This document shows positions 1 to 5,444 of a DNA stretch of 8,452 bases, piece by piece. The translations under genes were made by a program, and so were the position numbers. The notes beneath the pieces were generated by a model that ran no database searches, was not told where the DNA came from, and was given only the letters and a program-made list of their open reading frames with translations. Each line of letters starts with the position of its first letter. Positions within the stretch are counted from its first letter, which is position 1. The stretch comes from Pseudomonadota bacterium (GTDB lineage Bacteria; Pseudomonadota; Alphaproteobacteria; Rs-D84). The DNA lies in NCBI GenBank assembly GCA_009781955.1, contig WQUT01000091.1, forward strand, positions 1-8,452, in the 5' to 3' direction.

Positions 1-936
1 CCCCCCCTCGGCGGCAAACCCACCCAACGACGCGCTTCGCTTGTCGTCGGGGCCCGGGACGCCGCCACTCCCCCCCCAGGGGGGGGAGACGCGCTCTCAC
101 CCGAACAATTCCTGATGTTCGCTACCGCGAACGGAAACGTGCGGCGGAATAAAATTGCAGACTTTGAAAATATTCGCGCGAACGGAAAAATCGCGATGAA
201 GCTGGATCCGGGCGATTCGCTGGTGTCCGTTCTGCCTTGTGCGGAAACGGGCGATGTGTTCCTGTCCACGTATCGCGGACGCTGCATCCGGTTCCCGGTG
301 AACGAGATCCGCGTCTTTGCGGGCCGCGATTCGGACGGCGTGCGCGGCATCAAGTTGACCGCTGGTGACCGCATTATCGGCATGGCGATGCTGAATCATA
401 TGGATGCCGATTCCGATACGCGCGCCGCCTATATCCGCCAAAGCCGCGCCGCGCGCCGCGCCGCAGGCGAAGAAGATGATACGGATGACGTAGGGGCGAA
501 TGTAAATTCGCCCGAAGAATCTGATGATGAAGAAACCGCCAACACCTCGCTGGTCTTGGACGAGGTGAAGTTCGCGGAAATGGCGGCGGCTGAGCAATTC
601 ATCCTGACCATTTCTGAAAATGGATTTGGCAAGCGCACATCCGCATATGAATATCGTGTTACGCATCGCGGCGGCGGAGGATTTGCGAATATAAAGCTCG
701 GCGGCAAGAATACGGCCGTGGCCGGCAGTTTCCCGATTGACGCGACGCATGACATAATGATGGTGACGAACGGCGGCAAGATTATCAGAACGCCGGTTGC
801 GGACGTCCGCGTTGCGGGCCGCGCGACCGCGGGCGTCACATTGTTCCGCACCGCCCCGGATGAAAAGGTCATCAGTGCCACGGCGATAGAAAGGGAAGAG
901 GATAATGATGGTATAAACTCTGATAATTTGGTATAA
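1..936 (+). CDS. gyrA: DNA gyrase subunit A, C-terminal part (5' truncated by window edge)
   Basis: The reading frame is open from base 1 to the TAA at 934-936 (311 residues), so the start lies outside the window. GyrA with GyrB introduces negative supercoils. This part is the C-terminal beta-pinwheel that wraps DNA; the catalytic tyrosine domain is upstream. Blade-type motifs are clear: FATANGNVRRNKIADFE, then FLSTYRGRCIRFPVNEIRVF with GVRGIKL, then FILTISENGFGKRTSAYEYRV, then IMMVTNGGKIIRTPVADVRVAGR with GVTLFRT. Two stretches do not look like GyrA: about residues 1-30 (Pro/Gly/Arg-rich, from a GC-rich palindrome) and VGANVNSP at residues 164-171 (from a short palindrome). Both are in frame and lie between blades. 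The last residues, GINSDNLV, are encoded by AT-rich DNA unlike the rest of the gene and may come from the neighbouring acquired cassette. Family assignment is confident; the alphaproteobacterial type is an inference. Confidence 0.95.
   Translation, partial: PPLGGKPTQRRASLVVGARDAATPPPGGGDALSPEQFLMFATANGNVRRNKIADFENIRANGKIAMKLDPGDSLVSVLPCAETGDVFLSTYRGRCIRFPVNEIRVFAGRDSDGVRGIKLTAGDRIIGMAMLNHMDADSDTRAAYIRQSRAARRAAGEEDDTDDVGANVNSPEESDDEETANTSLVLDEVKFAEMAAAEQFILTISENGFGKRTSAYEYRVTHRGGGGFANIKLGGKNTAVAGSFPIDATHDIMMVTNGGKIIRTPVADVRVAGRATAGVTLFRTAPDEKVISATAIEREEDNDGINSDNLV
10..88. repeat. GC-rich palindromic element inserted in frame in gyrA
   Basis: Two nested or adjacent inverted repeats lie inside the gyrA frame. 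GGCGGC (10-15) faces GCCGCC (61-66), with ACGAC (27-31) facing GTCGT (43-47) inside it. This is followed by a perfect palindrome at 68-88, CT plus eight C, a central A, then eight G plus AG. It encodes a Pro/Gly/Arg-rich stretch without stops just before the conserved EQFLMFATA blade strand. The left boundary may lie outside the window, because a run of C opens it. That it is an insertion is inferred from its composition and its lack of resemblance to GyrA. Confidence 0.6.
490..513. repeat. Short palindromic element (array family type A) inside gyrA
   Basis: The left arm GTAGGGGCGAAT (490-501), a 4-nt centre GTAA and the partial right arm ATTCGCCC (506-513) match the palindromes at 7856-7883 and 8112-8137. 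The terminal CTAC of the right arm is missing. It is read in the gyrA frame as VGANVNSP within an acidic linker (EEDDTDD before, EESDDEE after). Confidence 0.8.
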
Positions 937-937
937 T
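926..937 (+). promoter_or_regulatory. Possible extended -10 promoter for the tcmP cassette
   Basis: TGGTATAAT (929-937) is an extended -10 element (TGn directly before TATAAT). Transcription would begin near 944, about 17 nt before the ATG at 961. No convincing -35 hexamer is seen. It overlaps the gyrA stop codon and lies in the AT-rich DNA that begins near 905, so the cassette may carry its own promoter. Confidence 0.4.
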
Positions 938-960
938 TAAATAGAAACCGGAGATTGGTG

Positions 961-2022
961 ATGGACAAGAAAAACAACATAACCGATCATAGTGAAGAAA
1001 AGCTAAAAATATATAAAGAATATTTAAGGGCTTATCTTGAAATTATGGCTTTGCCAGTTATAAAATATAAGGATATCTATGTTATAGAACCATTCGCGGG
1101 CTGTGGTGTTTCGGAAAATGGAAAAGATGGCAGTACTATAATAGCAAAAAACCTTATATATTCTAAATTGGCCGATTTTAAAAAAACGGAAAAAAATATT
1201 CATTTACTACTGAACGAGTTAAAAAAATCAAACTATGATAAATTGTGCAAGCATGTTACTGGTGTACCGTTTGTTCAAACTAGCAATAAAGACGCCGATA
1301 TATTTATAAATGAAACGGAGCAGAATATATTATCGGGGCATAAATTGTATTTTATAGATCCTCATGGATATACACAAATACAGAAGGATACATATGATAA
1401 TTATATATTCAATCAGACAAATAAAGACATAATAATTTTTATCCCGATATATCAAATCTATAGGTTTTTGAAAGAGGGTGGAACCGATGTTCAATTGGCT
1501 CCGATAAAAGAATTTTTGACCGATATTGGCATAACGGCGCTAGATGTGAAGAACTCGCATGATTATAAAGTATTTACGGAAACGATAAAAAGGGCACTTC
1601 AAAAAAATAATAAGTATGTTTCTTATTACTTGATAGATAATGAAAAAGCAAATAATCATTATGCATTATTTTTTATGTCTAATAACCATTTAGGAGCTGA
1701 AAAATTTTTAGAATCAATAGGAAAGATGAAAATACCGCAAATGCAATTATTTCCAAGTAAAAACGAAGAAGAGTTTATAAAGATGTTAGAATATATTTCT
1801 AAAAAGCAAAAGGTTAGTAATAGATCATTATATGTTATTGGGCTTAGGAACAGCTTACTCCCGCCGGATGTCAAAAGGGTTCTGGAAACTTTAGAGACAA
1901 ATAAGAAAATAATAGTTCGTGAATTAAACGGAAGCGGAAACAAAAATTCGTTTTATATAGGGAGTAAGTATCTTGGCATCCCTCCTAAGATAGAGGTAGT
2001 TTGGAATGAGCACAAAAATTGA
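961..2022 (+). CDS. tcmP: Three-Cys-motif partner protein, TcmP-like
   Basis: This 353-aa protein resembles the TcmP family, known mainly as the regular genetic partner of Gp37/Gp68 three-Cys-motif proteins; its biochemical role is not established. A Rossmann-type methyltransferase-like layout is visible. EPFAGCG (residues 43-49) resembles SAM-binding motif I, NE follows at 85-86, and FIDPHG (131-136) sits where a motif IV DPP(F/Y)-like element is expected. Methyltransferase activity is only an inference. ATG 961 is chosen because GGAG (950-953) lies 7 nt upstream; TTG 955 and GTG 958 are in frame but too close to that site. The gene is strongly AT-rich compared with gyrA. It overlaps the next gene by 17 nt, so the two are very likely translated together. 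No signal peptide or membrane segment is seen. Confidence 0.85.
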   Translation: MDKKNNITDHSEEKLKIYKEYLRAYLEIMALPVIKYKDIYVIEPFAGCGVSENGKDGSTIIAKNLIYSKLADFKKTEKNIHLLLNELKKSNYDKLCKHVTGVPFVQTSNKDADIFINETEQNILSGHKLYFIDPHGYTQIQKDTYDNYIFNQTNKDIIIFIPIYQIYRFLKEGGTDVQLAPIKEFLTDIGITALDVKNSHDYKVFTETIKRALQKNNKYVSYYLIDNEKANNHYALFFMSNNHLGAEKFLESIGKMKIPQMQLFPSKNEEEFIKMLEYISKKQKVSNRSLYVIGLRNSLLPPDVKRVLETLETNKKIIVRELNGSGNKNSFYIGSKYLGIPPKIEVVWNEHKN

Positions 2023-2731
2023 ATGGACAGAAGAAACTTGGAATCCTATTACAGGATGCACCAAAAAAAGTGCTGGGTGTAAGTTTTGTTATGCAGAAGT
2101 TATGTCGCGGCGTTTGCAGGCTATGGGTACGCCAGGATATGAGAACGGATTTAAATTAACATTGCACCCGGAGAGGTTGCTTGATCCATTAAAACGAAAA
2201 AAGCCGACAAAATATTTTGTAAATTCCATGAGCGACCTATTTCACGAAAAAGTGCCGGTTGACTTTATTAACAAAATCATCTCTGTCATAGAAAAAACCC
2301 CACAACATCAGTACCAGATACTTACCAAACGTGCCGATGTAATGTATAAGTATTTTAAAACACATAAAGTTCCGGATAACGTGTGGGTCGGTGTTACGGT
2401 TGAAAACAAAGTCAGTGGAGTCCCAAGAATGGATTACTTGCGTAAAATAACAGCAAAGATTCATTTTATTTCTGCTGAACCATTGCTGGAAGACTTAGGT
2501 GAATTAAATCTTAAAGGAATTGATTGGGTTATCGTTGGTGGTGAAAGCGGGATAAACGCGAGACCAATGGAAGAATCTTGGGCTGTAAACATACAAAAGC
2601 AGTGTAAAAAAAATAAAGTAAAATTCTTTTTTAAGCAATGGGGAACGTGGGGAGCTGATAAAACACGTGGTTCTAAAAAAACAAATGGAAAATCATTGCG
2701 TGGAAAAATTTATAATGAAATGCCGAAATAA
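2006..2731 (+). CDS. Phage Gp37/Gp68 family protein (DUF5131), three-Cys-motif protein
   Basis: This 241-aa protein has the family's signatures in order. WNPITGC and then CKFCYAE give the three-cysteine motif C18-x6-C25-x2-C28. FVNSMSDLFH is at 71-80, ILTKR at 105-109, WVGVTVEN at 127-134, FISAEPLLEDL at 154-164, VIVGGESG at 175-182 and FFFKQWG at 207-213. The spacing resembles an iron-sulfur or radical-SAM-like cluster site but differs from the classical Cx3Cx2C. The function is unknown; members occur in phages, mobile DNA and defence-type neighbourhoods. The start ATG 2006 has AGAGGT at 1992-1997, 8 nt away, inside the end of tcmP. Length and motif set look complete. GC content drops with tcmP and rises again right after the stop, which supports a transferred two-gene unit. 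No terminator follows. Confidence 0.88.
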   Translation: MSTKIEWTEETWNPITGCTKKSAGCKFCYAEVMSRRLQAMGTPGYENGFKLTLHPERLLDPLKRKKPTKYFVNSMSDLFHEKVPVDFINKIISVIEKTPQHQYQILTKRADVMYKYFKTHKVPDNVWVGVTVENKVSGVPRMDYLRKITAKIHFISAEPLLEDLGELNLKGIDWVIVGGESGINARPMEESWAVNIQKQCKKNKVKFFFKQWGTWGADKTRGSKKTNGKSLRGKIYNEMPK

Positions 2732-2769
2732 TTGATTTGGCCAGCAGATTCGGAGTGTTGAGAGAGAAA

Positions 2770-3021
2770 ATGAATAAAATGATCGCGATTGCTTTGTGCG
2801 CCATGCTGGCCGCGTGCGGCGGGCCCTATGATGCCAACGATTCGGCCGTTGCCGATAACAACGTCGTCGCCGGAAATACTGGTGGTGCGCCGGCGGCCGC
2901 GCCGTGCGATGTCGCGAAAACCAATGCGCCGTGTCTATTGGCGGGCCCCAGCGGCATCTCGCGCCCGCGCCCCGTGATGATGCCGCGCACGGGTATGCCG
3001 ATTCCCGCCGCCCGCAGGTGA
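2770..3021 (+). CDS. Small lipoprotein (83 aa)
   Basis: A short signal peptide, MNKMIAIALCAMLAAC, ends in a lipobox (LAAC, Cys16), so the product is probably lipidated and membrane-anchored. The mature part is low-complexity: Asp/Asn/Ala/Gly-rich first, with two further cysteines (CDVAKTNAPC), then a Pro/Arg/Met-rich tail ending PIPAARR. No family is recognised. ATG 2770 was preferred over upstream non-ATG codons because the signal peptide starts there and purine-rich GAGAGA lies just before it. The start context (GAGAGAGAAAATGAA) is nearly the same as that of the 40-aa lipoprotein at 3355, suggesting related genes. The gene lies 38 nt after the DUF5131 gene but has host-like GC, so it probably belonged downstream of gyrA before the cassette arrived. 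A hairpin terminator follows at 3058-3088. Confidence 0.75.
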   Translation: MNKMIAIALCAMLAACGGPYDANDSAVADNNVVAGNTGGAPAAAPCDVAKTNAPCLLAGPSGISRPRPVMMPRTGMPIPAARR

Positions 3022-3057
3022 TGGCGTTTAGATCGCGGGTAAAATATCCTTGCTAAC

Positions 3058-3088
3058 AAAAAATCCGGCATTGCCGGATTTTTATTTT
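3058..3088. terminator. Bidirectional intrinsic terminator
   Basis: AATCCGGC (3062-3069) pairs with GCCGGATT (3073-3080) around a 3-nt loop. An A tract lies on the left and a T tract on the right. It can therefore end the plus-strand lipoprotein transcript and also the minus-strand small gene whose stop codon is at 3082-3084. Confidence 0.85.
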
Positions 3089-3240
3089 CCTCTTTTTTGC
3101 GAAAAATATACCATTGCCGCGAATTTGTTTTTTGCGCAAGGCGGTTTTTTAGCGCCCCAAGGTTTTTTCGCCCCGAAATTATTCGGAACCGGCTTCGCGG
3201 CGGCTTTTTTGGTAAAAAACGGTTTTTTAGGCGGTGCCAT
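3082..3240 (-). CDS. Small basic Lys/Pro/Ala-rich protein (52 aa)
   Basis: Reading the minus strand from ATG 3240 gives a 52-aa protein beginning MAPPKKPFFTKKAAAK and ending YFSQKRGK. It has repeated KKP and AKK motifs, about 15 lysines and arginines, and no acidic residues. AGGAG lies 7 nt before the ATG on the minus strand (about 3248-3252), an excellent ribosome-binding site, and the stop sits in the shared terminator. There is no signal peptide. Such composition would suit nucleic-acid or ribosome binding, but this is only an inference and no family is recognised. A longer minus-strand frame across 2826-3245 overlaps it in another register and has no such start signal. No convincing -35/-10 pair was seen for this gene. 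Confidence 0.65.
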   Translation of the reverse strand: MAPPKKPFFTKKAAAKPVPNNFGAKKPWGAKKPPCAKNKFAAMVYFSQKRGK

Positions 3241-3294
3241 TTCAAGTCTCCTGTTTTTACAATTTTAGCATAAATAAGAATGAATTGCTATCGC

Positions 3295-3324
3295 TTGAAA
3301 ATCGCCGCAGGCGCGGGTTATAAT
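3295..3324 (+). promoter_or_regulatory. Sigma-70 type promoter for the 40-aa lipoprotein
   Basis: TTGAAA (3295-3300) and a consensus TATAAT (3319-3324) are separated by 18 bp. Transcription should start near 3331, about 24 nt before ATG 3355. The same hexamers and spacing precede the MerR gene. Confidence 0.8.
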
Positions 3325-3354
3325 AAGTGAAAACAAACCATGCGGAGAGAGAAA

Positions 3355-3477
3355 ATGAAAAAGATTATCCTGATTGCCTTGTGCGTTTCGGTCGCGGCGT
3401 GCGTGGGCGGGGGCGGCGGCTCCGGTCCGACGGTGCGCACGGGCGTTTCGGTGGGTGTCTCGCGAACCATCAGATAA
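3355..3477 (+). CDS. Very small lipoprotein (40 aa)
   Basis: ATG 3355 to TAA 3477 encodes a 40-residue product. It consists of MKKIILIALCVSVAAC, a lipobox (VAAC, Cys16), then a Gly5 run and a short Val/Ser/Thr/Arg tail ending SRTIR. It has a strong promoter (3295-3324) and a GGAGAGAG ribosome-binding site directly upstream. The mature part is only 25 residues, comparable in size to entericidin-like lipoproteins, though no sequence similarity to them can be claimed. Its start context matches that of the lipoprotein at 2770, which suggests duplication followed by divergence of the mature part. A minus-strand frame and another plus frame also run through here but lack start signals. Confidence 0.7.
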   Translation: MKKIILIALCVSVAACVGGGGGSGPTVRTGVSVGVSRTIR

Positions 3478-3495
3478 CGGGCAAAATTCTAGGGC

Positions 3496-3525
3496 TTGAA
3501 AAGCGCGGCTGGTTTGATATATAAT
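3496..3525 (+). promoter_or_regulatory. Sigma-70 type promoter for merR, giving a leaderless mRNA
   Basis: TTGAAA (3496-3501), an 18-bp spacer and TATAAT (3520-3525). The expected start of transcription is at about 3531-3533, coinciding with the ATG at 3532. No Shine-Dalgarno sequence precedes that ATG. Confidence 0.75.
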
Positions 3526-3531
3526 CATCAT

Positions 3532-3933
3532 ATGAACGAACCGTTTCAATCCATTAACGAAGTGTCCCGGGCCCTCGGCCTGCCCGCGCATACGCTGCGC
3601 TATTGGGAGCGCGAGTTCCCCGCGGCGGTGCGGCCCGTGACCGGCGCGGGCGGTCGGCGTTACTATCGCGCGGACACGGTCGCCAGCTTATCGCGAATCA
3701 AGGAATTATTATACGGCCAGGGATACACAATCGCCGGCGTGCGGAAACTATTATCGTCGGGAAAGCTGGAAGATGCCGAGAACCGAGAGCCGAAAGCCGA
3801 GAACCGAAACCCGAGAGACGGAGCTTTGAGGGCGCAAAGTGGGAAAACCGCAAAGCATGAATCGTCGGCCGATTCGCCAGAGATTCAGCAGGCTATGGAT
3901 TTGTTAAATATGGCGCGGGCGGCGCTGAGTTAA
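3532..3933 (+). CDS. MerR family transcriptional regulator (133 aa)
   Basis: The N-terminal winged helix-turn-helix of MerR proteins is clear. FQSINEVSRALGLPAHTLRYWEREF (residues 5-29) carries the recognition helix and the LRYWE signature, GGRRYY (40-45) is the wing, and LLYGQGYTIAGVRKLL (59-74) closes the domain. It resembles the short MerR proteins of alphaproteobacteria rather than metal-sensing MerR, and no metal-binding cysteine is present. The C-terminal part is short, with a helix (SPEIQQAMDLLNMARAAL) that could dimerise. ATG 3532 is preferred to an upstream frame extension because the promoter's -10 box ends at 3525, so translation probably starts on a leaderless transcript. Residues 82-95 are a tandem 7-aa repeat (AENREPK, AENRNPR) derived from a 21-nt DNA repeat. 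The regulated target is unknown. Confidence 0.88.
   Translation: MNEPFQSINEVSRALGLPAHTLRYWEREFPAAVRPVTGAGGRRYYRADTVASLSRIKELLYGQGYTIAGVRKLLSSGKLEDAENREPKAENRNPRDGALRAQSGKTAKHESSADSPEIQQAMDLLNMARAALS
3775..3816. repeat. Two-copy 21-nt tandem repeat inside merR
   Basis: GCCGAGAACCGA occurs at 3775-3786 and again at 3796-3807 with a 21-nt period. It is read in frame as AENREPK then AENRNPR. It lies right after the DNA-binding domain, in the variable linker, and preserves the frame. Confidence 0.65.
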
Positions 3934-4012
3934 ATTACAGGATAAGCGTGTTGCGCTGTGCGTTATCAGCAAAGTTTATTTTGCGTCAGTATTTAGAAAC
4001 AAGAGATGGAAA

Positions 4013-4948
4013 ATGTTAACTGCCGAACAAATTAAATTTATATCCAGCTCAATTTATTTTCGTATTGACGATAATGGACAACTTTCCCGTGTGTCTGGAT
4101 TGGATGATGATATGTTTGTTACGGGCAAAGTCGCCCAAAATCATACGGATGGGAACATCGGAAAACATTTTGATTCCCACGGAATTGCCAAAGGGACCAT
4201 CAGTGAGCAAATTGAAACTCTAAATTCCATATTATCAAACGGAATAATCTCGGACAAAACTTTTTATACGGCACCATGGTCTATACCAAGCGAAGATATT
4301 GCTGGCGTCGGCGCAGCCCTTGGCACAAGTGGCGGAACGGCAAACACCGGCGGATTGTTTACCTTGGTCGGCGATTATGATAAACTGATAAAAACCAAGG
4401 ACGATATAAAATTTGTGGCGGTCAATTCGCCGGCTTATCCGTATATTGAAGCATTACAGAAATCATTTCCAGGCGTAAAATTTGTAAAAATGTCAGATAT
4501 GCCTAAAACAATTTCAGAATATTATGCCCAACGCCTGTCAAATAAAGCTGCAAAATATTCAGATGCCGATAAAAAACTATTGGCGATGGAGCTTTTCGGC
4601 TATGGCAGAATGGATGTCGCAGAGGTAATAGTTTCCGGAGATTTGCGAACAGGCATAAGAAAACCAGTTGCACGATTTTCAACATGGGGCGCGAAAGATT
4701 CTGTTAGTTCATCGCCACAGGATATAGACCGAATAACGGAGATATTAAAAAGGTTCGGATTGGAATATGAATTGGGAAATATTGGATTTTTGGGACAACA
4801 GACAATTCAAATAAATACGCCGCCGGATAATCCGACTGTAAAATGGCTGTTATCTGTTTATGATACTATAAAGAATGAAAAGCATTTGCAAGACCAAGCA
4901 TTAAGGCTTGCGGGTAAATACAGACAATCAGCTCAAGATAGTAAATAA
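4013..4948 (+). CDS. Hypothetical protein (311 aa), family not recognised
   Basis: ATG 4013 has a modest purine-rich site (AGAG at 4002-4005), and the frame runs to TAA 4946-4948. There is no signal peptide or membrane segment, so the product is probably cytoplasmic unless exported by a specialised system. Visible features are HFDSHGIAKG (52-61), LNSILSNGIISDKTFYTAPW (70-89), a Gly/Ala/Ser/Thr-rich stretch GVGAALGTSGGTANTGG (98-114) leading into LFTLVGDY, and a charged C-terminal half. The 'L-SIL-NGI' pattern after an HG pair weakly recalls ADP-ribosyltransferase-like folds, where such a pattern marks the entry of a substrate-linked gene product. This resemblance is faint and should not be taken as a function. 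The gene is more AT-rich than gyrA and stands alone, which is compatible with acquisition. No clear promoter was found upstream. Confidence 0.8.
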   Translation: MLTAEQIKFISSSIYFRIDDNGQLSRVSGLDDDMFVTGKVAQNHTDGNIGKHFDSHGIAKGTISEQIETLNSILSNGIISDKTFYTAPWSIPSEDIAGVGAALGTSGGTANTGGLFTLVGDYDKLIKTKDDIKFVAVNSPAYPYIEALQKSFPGVKFVKMSDMPKTISEYYAQRLSNKAAKYSDADKKLLAMELFGYGRMDVAEVIVSGDLRTGIRKPVARFSTWGAKDSVSSSPQDIDRITEILKRFGLEYELGNIGFLGQQTIQINTPPDNPTVKWLLSVYDTIKNEKHLQDQALRLAGKYRQSAQDSK

Positions 4949-4956
4949 ACTCTTTG

Positions 4957-5010
4957 TTGGTAGGTCGGTCAATCCCTACCAAGACAGCCCCATTTGCCCC
5001 AAACGACCTA
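4957..5010. repeat. Inverted-repeat intergenic element
   Basis: TTGGTAGG (4957-4964) pairs with CCTACCAA (4975-4982). An overlapping longer-range pair, TAGGTCG (4961-4967) with CGACCTA (5004-5010), competes with it. The stretch lies between the orphan gene and the terminator at 5026. It lacks a T run after the first hairpin, so it is not an ordinary terminator. It may be an intergenic repeat or a structured 3' end. Confidence 0.4.
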
Positions 5011-5025
5011 GTGGGACGGAGCTAT

Positions 5026-5053
5026 AAAAAATGCGGCGAACGCCGCATTTTTT
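5026..5053. terminator. Intrinsic terminator, usable from both sides
   Basis: ATGCGGC (5031-5037) pairs with GCCGCAT (5042-5048) around GAAC. An A run precedes it and a T run follows. On the minus strand it lies directly after the stop of the 64-aa lipoprotein; on the plus strand it can end transcripts coming from the orphan gene. Confidence 0.88.
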
Positions 5054-5246
5054 AATATCCGCAGGGGGACACGGGCACATAATTGCCACAGCCGCCGTCG
5101 GTATATGCCGGGACGCTATATACAACCTGTTCCTGGGCCGGTTCCGCCACGGGGCGGGTATAGGTGCGTTCCTTGTAATAGCCGCGATCACAGCAGCAAG
5201 CGGCCAGACCGACAGCAACCAAACTCAAAAGAAGTATTTTTTTCAT
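5052..5246 (-). CDS. Small lipoprotein (64 aa)
   Basis: The minus strand from ATG 5246 encodes MKKILLLSLVAVGLAACCC, a textbook lipoprotein signal with lipobox LAAC (Cys17). Two more cysteines follow directly, which is unusual. The mature part is Tyr/Pro/Val-rich (DRGYYKERTYTRP, VVYSVPAYTDGGCGNYVPV) and ends PCGY, giving five cysteines in all. No family is recognised. AAGGA lies about 8-9 nt before the ATG on the minus strand, a sigma-70 promoter lies at 5282-5309, and a terminator overlaps the stop codon. The gene is therefore a complete single-gene unit, transcribed convergently with the orphan gene. Confidence 0.85.
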   Translation of the reverse strand: MKKILLLSLVAVGLAACCCDRGYYKERTYTRPVAEPAQEQVVYSVPAYTDGGCGNYVPVSPCGY

Positions 5247-5281
5247 GTATTTTATCCTTTGTTTAATGGGTTACGTGCAAC

Positions 5282-5309
5282 ATGATACCCCGTAACAATC
5301 GTTTGTCAA
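5282..5309 (-). promoter_or_regulatory. Strong sigma-70 promoter for the minus-strand lipoprotein
   Basis: On the minus strand, TTGACA (complement of 5304-5309) and TATCAT (complement of 5282-5287) are 16 bp apart. Transcription would start near 5275, about 28 nt before the ATG at 5246. Confidence 0.82.
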
Positions 5310-5313
5310 GTGA

Positions 5314-5444
5314 AATATTGGGAATTTATATACAACATTTGCCGACAATAATAAATTCGCGTTTGCATGGGCGGGGTTTGCCCGCCTTGGGCGCGATTTC
5401 TGCGCCCCTGCTACTGGCTAGCCTTTATATAAATTCCAAATATT
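5314..5444. repeat. 131-bp element bounded by 19-bp inverted repeats (MITE-like)
   Basis: AATATTGGGAATTTATATA (5314-5332) is the reverse complement of 5426-5444 apart from one mismatch. Between them lie two GC-rich hairpins: GGCGGG/CCCGCC (about 5370-5386) and GGGCGC/GCGCCC (about 5389-5407). There is no coding capacity and no obvious target duplication. It could be a decayed miniature element or a structured RNA. Confidence 0.5.

Noticed and set aside
97..980. Long minus-strand frames across gyrA (97-750 and 429-980)
   Set aside because: They mirror the high-GC gyrA coding strand, have no ribosome-binding site and no recognisable protein features.
2826..3245. A 139-codon minus-strand frame
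   Set aside because: It runs through the lipoprotein gene and the terminator; the 52-aa frame inside it has the better start signal.
3940..3970. A weak hairpin after merR (GATAAGCG with CGTTATC)
   Set aside because: The stem is imperfect and no T run follows, so a terminator is not supported.
4950..5025. Possible tRNA-like folding
   Set aside because: No cloverleaf with an anticodon arm and a TTC-type loop could be fitted; the pairs fit a simple repeat better.
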